From Flavivirga abyssicola (GTDB lineage Bacteria; Bacteroidota; Bacteroidia; Flavobacteriales; Flavobacteriaceae): 64,000 nt of DNA. The notes under the pieces were generated by a model, which was not told the origin of the DNA, ran no database searches, and saw only the letters and a program-made list of their open reading frames with translations. Shown here piece after piece: positions 44,312 to 52,126 of the stretch. The number at the start of each line of letters is the position of its first letter. Position 1 is the first letter of the stretch. The position numbers and the translations under genes were made by a program. Location of the stretch: assembly GCF_030540775.2 (NCBI RefSeq), contig NZ_CP141266.1:4451001-4515000 (forward strand). The letters are read 5' to 3'.

Positions 44312-44546
44312 AAAATATTCAAATACGTAATTTTGAATAAATATCAGATTGATAATTATTGAAAGTGGATTTTGAGGATTTGGTAAAAAAGGAAGAAATT
44401 AAGGGGACTTTTTTAGGGTTACTAAAAAAAGAACTTCAATATAACTCACCTTATTAACGCCTGCATAAAAGATTTACTATATTGGTCTTATAATATGGAA
44501 ATGGACAATTATCTATATTTAATTGTTGGCAGCCATTTGAAAAACG

Positions 44547-45011
44547 ATGAAAATTAATAAATCGAATTACGAATTTTATAAAGGAGTTTTCAAAGTCATA
44601 TGGGAATTTGAAGCTAAATATGCAAAAATGGATCCGAATGCGGATTTTTCGCCTATAAATGTATTACAGAATTGGGAAAAGGAAAGTGATTCATTAGCTA
44701 GAAGAGGTTTGAGAGAAGGTTTAAGAGATTCTCTAACTGTACTTAAAGATGTACCAACAGACATAAAAACAGAACTGAATAGCAGTTTAATTTCTAAAAA
44801 TTTCCCATCAATAAATATTTTGACTTCCCAAATCAGAAATGTGCCAAAAAAAGTGCTCGAAAAAGGAAAAATCAAAAACCTTGATGAATATTATGTAATC
44901 AAAGAAGTTTTAGACGATTTAGAATATGAAATAACTGAATCTGAACGAACTGATTTAAATAAAATATTCGGAGAGTTTGAACGGAATTATAAAGAAAAAA
45001 ACGTCAGCTAA
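44547..45011 (+). CDS. Hypothetical protein
   Basis: 154 residues, charged, no signal or membrane segment. Mostly helical with segments such as DSLARRGLREGLRDSLTVLK and YYVIKEVLDDLEYEITESE. No family recognised. Together with the following hydrolase gene it interrupts the nitrate cluster on the opposite strand and looks like an acquired accessory pair. Confidence 0.55.
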   Translation: MKINKSNYEFYKGVFKVIWEFEAKYAKMDPNADFSPINVLQNWEKESDSLARRGLREGLRDSLTVLKDVPTDIKTELNSSLISKNFPSINILTSQIRNVPKKVLEKGKIKNLDEYYVIKEVLDDLEYEITESERTDLNKIFGEFERNYKEKNVS

Positions 45012-45125
45012 AACCGTAAAAAATAATGTGTAGGTTAGTGTACTTTTGCTAGATTCTGATTTTCTTTTGAAAAATCCGCCATTATCAAACTCGTGCCTTC
45101 CTTACAACGACCTTTACCCCTTATT

Positions 45126-46220
45126 ATGAAAAACCCAACAATATTTACAATTTTCATCTTACTAGTAAGCTCATTTTGCTCTGCTCAAAATACTTATATC
45201 TATTCCAAGCCGAAAAAACTTGAAGACGGATGGAAAACAAATGATTTGCAGTCACAAAATATTGATTCAACACTTATCATTAAATTATTCAATCAACTAC
45301 AAATAAAAGAGAATAAAATTCATAGTGTTTTATTAGTTAAAAACGACCAAATTATTATTGAAGAATACTTTGGTGAAAATTCAGTAAACAATCAACATGA
45401 TCTTCGTTCTGCAACTAAAAGCATAACATCTATCTTAATGGGAATTGCAGTCGACAAAGGATTTGTTAAAAATGTAAACGACCCAATATCAAAATACCTC
45501 AATAGCCTTGTTCCGACCAAAAATCTGGATGAAAGAAAAAAGGAAATTACAATCGAACACTTATTAACAATGTCTACTGGATTGGATTGCAATGATTGGG
45601 ATAAAAAATCAAAAGGGCAAGAAGATAAAATATATAAAAAAAATGATTGGTTACAATATTTTTTAAATCTGCCAATGATTAATAAGCCCGGTACAGTTTC
45701 AAATTATTGTACTATAGGACAAATTTTAGCTACTGAAATTATTAGTCAAACTTCGGGAATAACGATCGACAAATTTGCCGAAAAATATTTATTCAACCCA
45801 TTAGGGATAAACAATGTAAATTGGGGTCATACTTCCAAAAAAGAGATTATTCCTTCTGGCAAGAGGTTATATATGACTTCTCGAGATATGGCAAAAATTG
45901 GACAACTAATTCTTAATAAGGGAAAGTGGAATGGAAAACAAGTTGTATCCGAAAAATGGATTGAGAAATCAACTACTCCAAAAACAAAAATTACAGGAAT
46001 TGATTACGGTTATTTATGGTGGAATATTCCGTTTAAAGCAAACGGAAAAATATTTGCTTCTAAAACAGCAACAGGAAACGGAGGACAATACATTATGGTT
46101 CTTCCGGAATTAGATATGGTTGCTATTTTTACGGGAGGTGCATACAATTCTCAAGAAGACAAACTACCTTTTGTAATAATGAAGGATATATTCTTGCAAA
46201 CATTCACGAGCGGAAAGTAA
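45126..46220 (+). CDS. Secreted serine hydrolase of the beta-lactamase/PBP4* fold
   Basis: 364 residues with a signal peptide (MKNPTIFTIFILLVSSFCSA). Active-site S-x-x-K is Ser-Ala-Thr-Lys in LRSATKSITSILMG. The second motif is SNYCTIG, where Tyr-Cys replaces the usual Tyr-x-Asn, as in a subset of this family. The third is KTATGNGGQY. The substrate is unknown; esterase or peptidase activity is as likely as beta-lactamase. ATG at 45126 is preferred to the longer frame from 45093. Confidence 0.85.
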   Translation: MKNPTIFTIFILLVSSFCSAQNTYIYSKPKKLEDGWKTNDLQSQNIDSTLIIKLFNQLQIKENKIHSVLLVKNDQIIIEEYFGENSVNNQHDLRSATKSITSILMGIAVDKGFVKNVNDPISKYLNSLVPTKNLDERKKEITIEHLLTMSTGLDCNDWDKKSKGQEDKIYKKNDWLQYFLNLPMINKPGTVSNYCTIGQILATEIISQTSGITIDKFAEKYLFNPLGINNVNWGHTSKKEIIPSGKRLYMTSRDMAKIGQLILNKGKWNGKQVVSEKWIEKSTTPKTKITGIDYGYLWWNIPFKANGKIFASKTATGNGGQYIMVLPELDMVAIFTGGAYNSQEDKLPFVIMKDIFLQTFTSGK

Positions 46221-46577
46221 CAAGGGGTACAATGGTAATCGTTACTAAAATCTTATTTTAAGTTCATTAAGACTTTTATCTCTAAAATGACAGACACACT
46301 GTTTTGGTAACGCTTTTAATGGTTTTTGTAACGAATTTAATTAGTTTAACGTGAATTCGATACAACCTTAGTTTTATTTAAATGAAAATCAGTTAATTAT
46401 ATTCAAATGTCAGATTGAGTACTTCGGCTATAGTTTATACTGAGCGCAGTCGAAGTACTCAGTATAAACTAAAGTCGAAACCTAATTAAAACCTTTCGAC
46501 TGCGCTCAAGGTGACAGGCTTTATTTTATTGAACTTTTGTCTATTTTTTATAAATTTTATGTCGAACTCATGTTAGT
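46221..46577. repeat. Gene-free stretch with nested inverted repeats
   Basis: No ORF. GAGTACTTCG / CGAAGTACTC and AGTTTATACTGAG / CTCAGTATAAACT nest within 46417-46470, followed by AAAGTCGAAA and TTTCGACTGCGCTC. The same words occur near 21278 and 21453, so this is a dispersed family. Confidence 0.6.
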
Positions 46578-47231
46578 TTAAATTAACTGATACTCTTTGG
46601 CTTTATTGTTTAATTCCATAATGTTTTTTACATCTAATTTTTTCATGAGATTAAAACGATGTACTTCGGCTGTTCGCTTACTTATCTGAAGTTCTTCAGC
46701 AATTACTTTATTGTTTTTAAGTTGTAAAACCAAACTAAGTATTTGTTTTTCTCTTTTGGTAAGATGAAACGGGTCTGCGACTGGGTCTTTCTTTGAAGTA
46801 CTTGTTACATTTCCGTTTACAAAATTATTCATAATGATAGCAGATACATCTCCTGTAAAATATTTACCGCCTGAAGCTACTTTATTTATAGCCTTTAAGA
46901 ATTCATCTTTGCTTGCTCCTTTTAATAAGTAGCCATCTGCTCCAGCCTGAATCGCTTTAACAACATATTCTTCGGAGTCATGCATAGAGAGTACTAAAGT
47001 TTTTACATTCTTATATGTCTTTGTTACTTCTGTTACGACTTCAATACCATTAAGCTCAGGCATTCTTATGTCTACAATTAGCAAATCCGGATTGGTGCGT
47101 TCTAAAACCTCTAAAGCTTCTCGACCATCTGCAGCTTCATCTATAACCTCGATGCCTTGTTGGTCTTCTAAAAGAGCCTTAATACCATCTCTTACTAACT
47201 CGTGATCGTCTGCTAAAATGATGTTAATCAT
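46578..47231 (-). CDS. NarL/FixJ-type response regulator
   Basis: 217 residues. Receiver with Asp-Asp (ILADDHELVR), phospho-acceptor Asp in LLIVDIRMPELNG and Lys in LLKGASKDEF. C-terminal LuxR-type helix-turn-helix: LTKREKQILSLVLQLKNNKV and ISKRTAEVHRFNLMKKL. Likely partner is the NarX-like kinase at 48850-50664, separated by the repeat array. Its own promoter holds a GTA-N4-TAC dyad, so it may regulate itself, narK and nirB. Confidence 0.92.
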   Translation of the reverse strand: MINIILADDHELVRDGIKALLEDQQGIEVIDEAADGREALEVLERTNPDLLIVDIRMPELNGIEVVTEVTKTYKNVKTLVLSMHDSEEYVVKAIQAGADGYLLKGASKDEFLKAINKVASGGKYFTGDVSAIIMNNFVNGNVTSTSKKDPVADPFHLTKREKQILSLVLQLKNNKVIAEELQISKRTAEVHRFNLMKKLDVKNIMELNNKAKEYQLI

Positions 47232-47265
47232 ATCTATAAACTTGAATTATAAGTACAAAAATAAG

Positions 47266-47290
47266 AATTTTAAGTAAAACTACGTATTTT
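47266..47290 (-). promoter_or_regulatory. GTA-N4-TAC dyad before the narL-like gene
   Basis: AATTTTAAGTA-AAAC-TACGTATTTT, the weakest of the three dyads in its outer arms. A minus-strand TATTTTTG at 47256-47263 is a -7 element just downstream of the dyad, 24 nt before the ATG. Confidence 0.5.
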
Positions 47291-47400
47291 GATGTGGATT
47301 ATAGAGAAAATGTAGGGCATCATAGCTCAAGTCTTATTATGTGATTGCCTAAATTAAGATTTGTTTATCAATTAACTAAAATGATAATTCTACATTCTGA

Positions 47401-48055
47401 GTCATTTCGAACGACAGTGAGAAATCATATAAAGAGGATCATTTTTTTTATTTAAAATACTATGTGATGTCTCCTAATGTCGACATGACTACCAAGTCCT
47501 AATTAATACACTTAGTCATTTCGAACAACTGTGAGAAATTACATAAAGAGGATCACTTTTTTTATTTAAAATACTATGTGATGTCTCCTAATGTCGACAT
47601 GACTACCAAGTCCTAATTAATACACTTAGTCATTTCGAACAACTGTGAGAAATTACATAAAGAGGATCACTTTTTTTATTTAAAATACTATGTGATGTCT
47701 CCTAATGTCGACATGACTATCGAGCCTAATTAACACACTTAGTCATTTCGAACGAAGTGAGAAATCACATAAAGATGATTACTTTTTTATTTAAAATACT
47801 ATGTGATGTTTCCTAATGTCGACATGACTATCGAGCCTAATTAACACACTTAGTCATTTCGAACGAAGTGAGAAATCACATAAAAGGGATCATTTTTCTT
47901 ATTTAAAAATACTATGTAATGTCTCCTATTGTCGACATTGACTATCAAGCCTAATTAATACACTTAGTCATTTCGAACGACTGTGAGAAATCGCATAAAG
48001 AGGATTACTTTTTTATTTAAAATACTATGCGATGTCTCCTACTCGTTCGACATGA
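47401..48055. repeat. Tandem array of hairpin repeats, six units
   Basis: Units begin at 47401, 47515, 47629, 47742, 47853 and 47967 (period 111-114 nt). Each has a left arm GTCATTTCGAACGAAGTGAG continuing to ATCACATA, an AT-rich centre with TTTATTTAAAATACTATG, and a right arm GTGATGTCTCC to GTCGACATGAC. The arms are imperfect inverted complements about 30 nt long, so each unit can fold into a long hairpin. A spacer of about 25 nt ends in ACTTA. Unlike CRISPR, both halves of the period are repeated. Confidence 0.85.
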
Positions 48056-48133
48056 CTATGAGATGCTTTTAATATTTCAAATTAAATCGTATGACAAATC
48101 CTACTTTTTAATTAAAAGTATTATATTTAATTC

Positions 48134-48433
48134 ATGTTACACAAATACTTCGTTTACATAACAACTAATAAATATCGAACGACTTTATATATCGGATTTA
48201 CCAATAATATTCAAAACAGATTGTCTCAACATTATTTTGATAGTCAAAATGCTAAAAAGTCCTTTGCTGGCAAGTATGGTTGTGTTTATCTTGTTTATTA
48301 TAAAACTTTTGATTATCCCAAAATTGGTATTGCCAGAGAAAAAGAATTGAAAAAATGGAGGAGAGAAAAGAAAAATAAGTTAGTATCTGATTTTAATCCT
48401 AAATGGGAAAATTTGAATAATCAAATATTTTAA
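48134..48433 (+). CDS. GIY-YIG endonuclease-domain protein embedded in the repeat array
   Basis: 99 residues, single GIY-YIG domain (UPF0213/YhbQ-like). FVYITTNKYRTTLYIGFTNN carries the YxI and YIG elements; then RLSQHYFDSQN, and KIGIAREKELKKWRREKKNK near the end. Small GIY-YIG proteins of this type are common in flavobacteria and their role is unclear. The gene sits inside the tandem array with units in the same orientation on both sides, and a right arm follows it at 48463. Confidence 0.85.
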   Translation: MLHKYFVYITTNKYRTTLYIGFTNNIQNRLSQHYFDSQNAKKSFAGKYGCVYLVYYKTFDYPKIGIAREKELKKWRREKKNKLVSDFNPKWENLNNQIF

Positions 48434-48462
48434 TTGCTTGAATATGATATTTTTAACATTTA

Positions 48463-48830
48463 TATATTATGTGATGTCCCCTAATGTCGACATGACTATC
48501 AAGTCTATTTTATGTACTTAGTCATTTCGAACAAAGTGAGAAATCACATAAAGCTGATCACTTTTTTATTTAAAATATTATGTGATGTCTCCTGATGTCG
48601 ACATGACTATCAAGCCTAATTAATCGCACTTAGTCATTTCGAACGAAGTGAGAAATCGCATAAAGATGATTACTTTTTTATTTAAAATACTATGTGATGT
48701 CTCCTATCGTCGACATGACTATCGAGCCTAATTAATACACTTAGTCATTTCGAACGAAGTGAGAAATCACATAAAGGGGATCGCTTTTTTATTTAAAATA
48801 TTATGTGATGTCTCCTATCGTCGACATGAC
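48463..48830. repeat. Continuation of the hairpin-repeat array after the GIY-YIG gene
   Basis: Starts with a right half-unit (TATTATGTGATGTCCCC to CGACATGAC, to about 48495), then units beginning at 48521, 48633 and 48744, ending at 48830, 20 nt before the kinase stop codon. The half-unit implies that the GIY-YIG gene occupies the place of one repeat centre. Confidence 0.8.
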
Positions 48831-48849
48831 TATAAAACACAATCTATAA

Positions 48850-50664
48850 CTATACTAACGGAATATTCAAGGTAACTCTAGTGCCTTTACCTATTTCTGA
48901 ATTAAGGAATAATCGGCCATTAATATACTTAATACGTTCTTTCATAAAAGTCATACCCATACCGCCTTCGCCATTTTTTATATTTTTAACTTTATCAGGG
49001 TTAAAACCTTTACCATCGTCATCAACAACAATACTAAGTATTTCTTTACTATGCGACAATGATACTGCGATATGTGTAGAATCGGCATATTTTATGGCAT
49101 TATTTATCGCTTCCTGTACAATTCGATAGATGTTAATCTCTGATAATGAATCCAGTCTTTCTGCAAAATCCGTCTTATTATAAAGCACAATATGCTTCCC
49201 TGTAAGCTTGGACAGCTCCTGTGTTAGCTTAGTTATTGCAGGTACAATACCATAATCTGCTAATTCCGGTGGTGTTAAATTAAATGTAGCAGTTCTTACT
49301 CCTTTTATAATTTTAGAAGTCAGTTCTTTTAAGTGCTCAATTTTTATAGCCGTTTTATCTATATCGCTAATGTCAATACTCTCTAGGTTATACTTTAACC
49401 CCGTAAGCATTTGCCCGATACCGTCATGAACATCTTTAGCAATACGATTTTGCTCTTTTTCCTGATTTTCTATAATTTTACTGGAAATGGTTTTTTGCTG
49501 ACTCATCTTCTCCTCAAAGCTCGCTTTTGTCAATCTCTCGATTTCTATTTGCCCTGCTTTTTTTGAAGTTATTTCTGATGCTATAATTAATAATTCCGAT
49601 TTATCATCGGTAGGACTAAAAGGAATGATAGACATTTCTAACCACACCTCAATATTTTCTTTGGTAGTGGCTTTAACTTCACCTTGCCAACCTGTTTTTT
49701 TATGTTTAGAAACAATATCATCTATAATGACTTGTTCATTTTCATGAATAGATAATACTTCAGAAAAAAGGACATTGGTATTAAACTTACTAAATTTAAA
49801 CAAACGAGAAAACTTATTCCCCATATGTGTGACAATACCATCAGGGGAAATCCGTGCAAACAGTAAAGTTTCATCCATAGCACGACTCAATGCTCTTAAT
49901 TCTTTTACCGATTTTTCCTTTGCTTGACTTAAAACATCTGCATCAAAAGCCATTTTTTTAGCTTTCTTCTCTGCTTCTAATAATTCGGAAAGATTATTTT
50001 TTACGGTTTTAGCAGCTGGCCAGAATATAAAGAGCAATTCTGCTAATAAAAGCAATAAGGTTATTGCCATCAAAACCATTTCTAAATTACGTAACCAGGC
50101 AACTTTCTCTTCTGCCTCTAAATCAAATTGATTTACAATTTGATCCATTTGCAGTAAAAATACCTGTTCGTTTTCTTGAATAATCTTTAATTCATCTTCA
50201 AACTCTGAATTTGAAGTTAATGGGTTATTTTCAATGCTTTTTGTAATTAAAGAAGAAGCTTTCCTTATGGCGTTAAAAGACGGATTAATATCTTTAAACA
50301 TACTTACAATAACAGCGCTATTATTTCCTGGTAATCCAAGACTATCATTTCCTTTTTGAAGCGCATAATGAGACGACTCCCAAAGTTGAAGGGTCTGTTT
50401 AAACTCATTTTTTAACTTAACTCTCTTTTCTTGATTGCTTACTATAGAAAGTAAAAAAGCTTCTTTTGTCAATTTCTGACTCAACATACGCTGTCTCCCT
50501 GCAACATTAATTACCGTAGAATCACTTTGTTGAGCATTTAAATGCTTTCTAATAAGAATTTGACTAATAATAACTGAAAGTGCTACCGTACTTAATGCAA
50601 TAATATACAAACGGCTTAGTTTATCAAACGTACGTTGATCTAAAGAATTACCGCTTTTAGTCAT
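48850..50664 (-). CDS. NarX-like membrane histidine kinase with PAS domain
   Basis: 604 residues. Two membrane helices (about 19-38 and 203-223) enclose a PilJ/NarX-type periplasmic domain with the nitrate-box-like INVAGRQRMLSQKLTKEA at about 52-69. A coiled coil and PAS domain follow, then HisKA_3 (EQNRIAKDVHDGIGQMLTG) and an ATPase (IVQEAINNAIKYA, DDDGKGFNPD, GGMGMTFMKERI). NarX senses nitrate/nitrite through this box, so a nitrate-sensing role is probable given the context. 11 nt after the DUF4202 gene; likely partner is the NarL-like regulator. Confidence 0.88.
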   Translation of the reverse strand: MTKSGNSLDQRTFDKLSRLYIIALSTVALSVIISQILIRKHLNAQQSDSTVINVAGRQRMLSQKLTKEAFLLSIVSNQEKRVKLKNEFKQTLQLWESSHYALQKGNDSLGLPGNNSAVIVSMFKDINPSFNAIRKASSLITKSIENNPLTSNSEFEDELKIIQENEQVFLLQMDQIVNQFDLEAEEKVAWLRNLEMVLMAITLLLLLAELLFIFWPAAKTVKNNLSELLEAEKKAKKMAFDADVLSQAKEKSVKELRALSRAMDETLLFARISPDGIVTHMGNKFSRLFKFSKFNTNVLFSEVLSIHENEQVIIDDIVSKHKKTGWQGEVKATTKENIEVWLEMSIIPFSPTDDKSELLIIASEITSKKAGQIEIERLTKASFEEKMSQQKTISSKIIENQEKEQNRIAKDVHDGIGQMLTGLKYNLESIDISDIDKTAIKIEHLKELTSKIIKGVRTATFNLTPPELADYGIVPAITKLTQELSKLTGKHIVLYNKTDFAERLDSLSEINIYRIVQEAINNAIKYADSTHIAVSLSHSKEILSIVVDDDGKGFNPDKVKNIKNGEGGMGMTFMKERIKYINGRLFLNSEIGKGTRVTLNIPLV

Positions 50665-50675
50665 ACTATAAGGTA

Positions 50676-51260
50676 TTAATCAATCGCCTGCTTTATTAAG
50701 GCCAAACTTTTGTCTGAAAACTTAATTTGTAGGGCAGCTTCATGTCCTTTATCTGACATTTTTACCCAGGTTTTTTTAAGAATGTCTATAATCTTTTTAT
50801 CATCGTGCTTTGCAGCAAACTCTTCGAAATAATAATCTAAAAAGACTAGACAAATAGTATCTTCTAAGGCTTGAGATTCTTCATTCTTTTTGATTAACTT
50901 CTTGTTTATCAACAAAGAAACTCTATCAATAAACACCTTGTCGTACCCTACCTGGTTTAGAATCTCTGCAGTTAACTCTGCATGCATTTTTTTAAGTGTT
51001 TCACGCCACTTTAAATAGCCTACTCTATCCATAGGATATTCGTCTCTCGCTATTTTCCAACGACAAATATGCTGTGCACGCGCTGCTATTTGAAGGGCTC
51101 TTGAAGCATTTGGATTAAACTGAAGTAATTTTCGAGACATGCGCTGCGAATACAATAATTCCTTGGGATAATCTATACCAGAAACGTGATATGTATTTAT
51201 GTCTTCAGCATTTTTTTTATCTATTAGTGCTATACTTGTTTCAAATCTTGTGGGCTTCAT
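50676..51260 (-). CDS. DUF4202 family protein
   Basis: 194 residues, helical. The core RAQHICRWKIARDEYPMDR has His/Arg/Asp residues resembling an HD-like metal or phosphate site, followed by GYLKWRETLKKMHAELTAEI. Members of this family often lie beside nitrate-assimilation genes, but I know of no assigned reaction. ATG at 51260 is preferred: the longer frame starts at a TTG inside the MITE-like sequence at 51277-51436. It is coupled to the NarX-like kinase. Confidence 0.8.
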   Translation of the reverse strand: MKPTRFETSIALIDKKNAEDINTYHVSGIDYPKELLYSQRMSRKLLQFNPNASRALQIAARAQHICRWKIARDEYPMDRVGYLKWRETLKKMHAELTAEILNQVGYDKVFIDRVSLLINKKLIKKNEESQALEDTICLVFLDYYFEEFAAKHDDKKIIDILKKTWVKMSDKGHEAALQIKFSDKSLALIKQAID

Positions 51261-51276
51261 TTCTTTAAATGTGTTT

Positions 51277-51436
51277 GAACTATTCTCAGTTTTTACTTTT
51301 TCCTGCAAAATTCACATTTCGCGCTCTAATTTCGCTATTTTTTTCACCGTAGCTAAGGCTATGCTGAAAAAAAATAACATTATTACAGCACAAAAGCCAA
51401 ACTTTTCGGTTTAAAACTAAAAATTAAGATTAGTTC
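51277..51436. mobile_element. 160-nt MITE family, diverged copy
   Basis: Exactly 160 nt between GAACTATTCTC and AAGATTAGTTC. Core words are diverged (GTAGCTAAGGCTATGCTG against TTAGCACTGCTATGCC), but end structure, length and the CGGTTTAAAACTAAAAA segment match the copies at 57781 and 61782. It sits between nirD and the DUF4202 gene, 1 nt from the nirD stop. Confidence 0.55.
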
Positions 51437-51437
51437 A

Positions 51438-51815
51438 TTAATCAGAAAAGCCAATATACACATTTCCGTCTTCAATTTTAACAGGATAGGTTGCTATTTT
51501 TAAATCTTCTCCTGCAAGATTGGAGCCATCCTCTAAAGAAAAATTCTTTTTATGCATAGGACAAACGACTTTAGGAATATCATCTTTATCCCCTATCATA
51601 CCTAATGATAGCACCATTTCCATTTTATGTGGACATAGGTTCTGTGTAGCGTACCATTTCGATGTTCTTGTAAAATTATAAACCGCTATTTGCTTTGTTT
51701 TATATTTAATACAGGCACCACTATTTTCTGGAAAATCGGACACAACTCCTACATTAAACCACTCTTTTACATCGGCTTCTGCTACTGTTTCGTATTGATT
51801 AAGTATATCTTGCAT
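51438..51815 (-). CDS. nirD: Nitrite reductase small subunit NirD (Rieske type)
   Basis: 125 residues. Rieske [2Fe-2S] ligands are C-P-H in QNLCPHKMEM and C-P-M-H in VVCPMHKKNFSL, the NirD pattern. Partner of NirB in NADH-dependent reduction of nitrite to ammonium. 311 nt downstream of nirB, a gap filled with low-complexity sequence. Confidence 0.92.
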   Translation of the reverse strand: MQDILNQYETVAEADVKEWFNVGVVSDFPENSGACIKYKTKQIAVYNFTRTSKWYATQNLCPHKMEMVLSLGMIGDKDDIPKVVCPMHKKNFSLEDGSNLAGEDLKIATYPVKIEDGNVYIGFSD

Positions 51816-52126
51816 ATTTTTAAATTTTAAATCAATATATTTTATTTTGGCGTTACCTTTTACTCATACCTGCCAGGTTAAAACAAAACCTTGCAGGATC
51901 GCAAAAGGTCGGGCTTTCCGTTACAATCTTTTTTGTATTTAACCCTTCAAAAAATTTCACCTGCTAATTTCAAATACTATATGTTTGTTTTCAATAATGT
52001 TCAGGAGCCACAAAAAAGGATTTCCTCTTCAATCCCTAACGCAACTAGTTTTCAGTATCCACTTCCAACTTCCAACTTCCAACTTCAAACTTCAAACTTC
52101 TTGCTTCTAACTTCAAACCCCTAAAT
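51816..52126. repeat. nirB-nirD spacer with low-complexity tandem repeat
   Basis: The words CCTGCCAGGTT and AACCTTGCAGG at about 51869-51898 resemble a decayed copy of the 6226 palindrome. From 52060 to 52118 the 7-nt word CAACTTC/CAAACTT repeats imperfectly, a typical slippage-prone tract. No gene seen. Confidence 0.6.

Noticed and set aside
45126-46220. Antibiotic-resistance beta-lactamase
   Set aside because: The fold and SxxK are present, but the second motif is Tyr-Cys-Thr rather than Tyr-x-Asn and the gene has no resistance context. A generic serine hydrolase is the safer call.
46417-46470. LytTR or NarL operator at the inverted repeat before the narL-like gene terminus
   Set aside because: The same words recur in unrelated gaps (about 21278 and 21453) and lie downstream of gene ends, so it is a dispersed repeat.
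47401-48830. Possible CRISPR array
   Set aside because: The period is 111-114 nt, the whole period including the spacer is repeated, and there are no unique spacers or cas genes. The units are imperfect hairpins.
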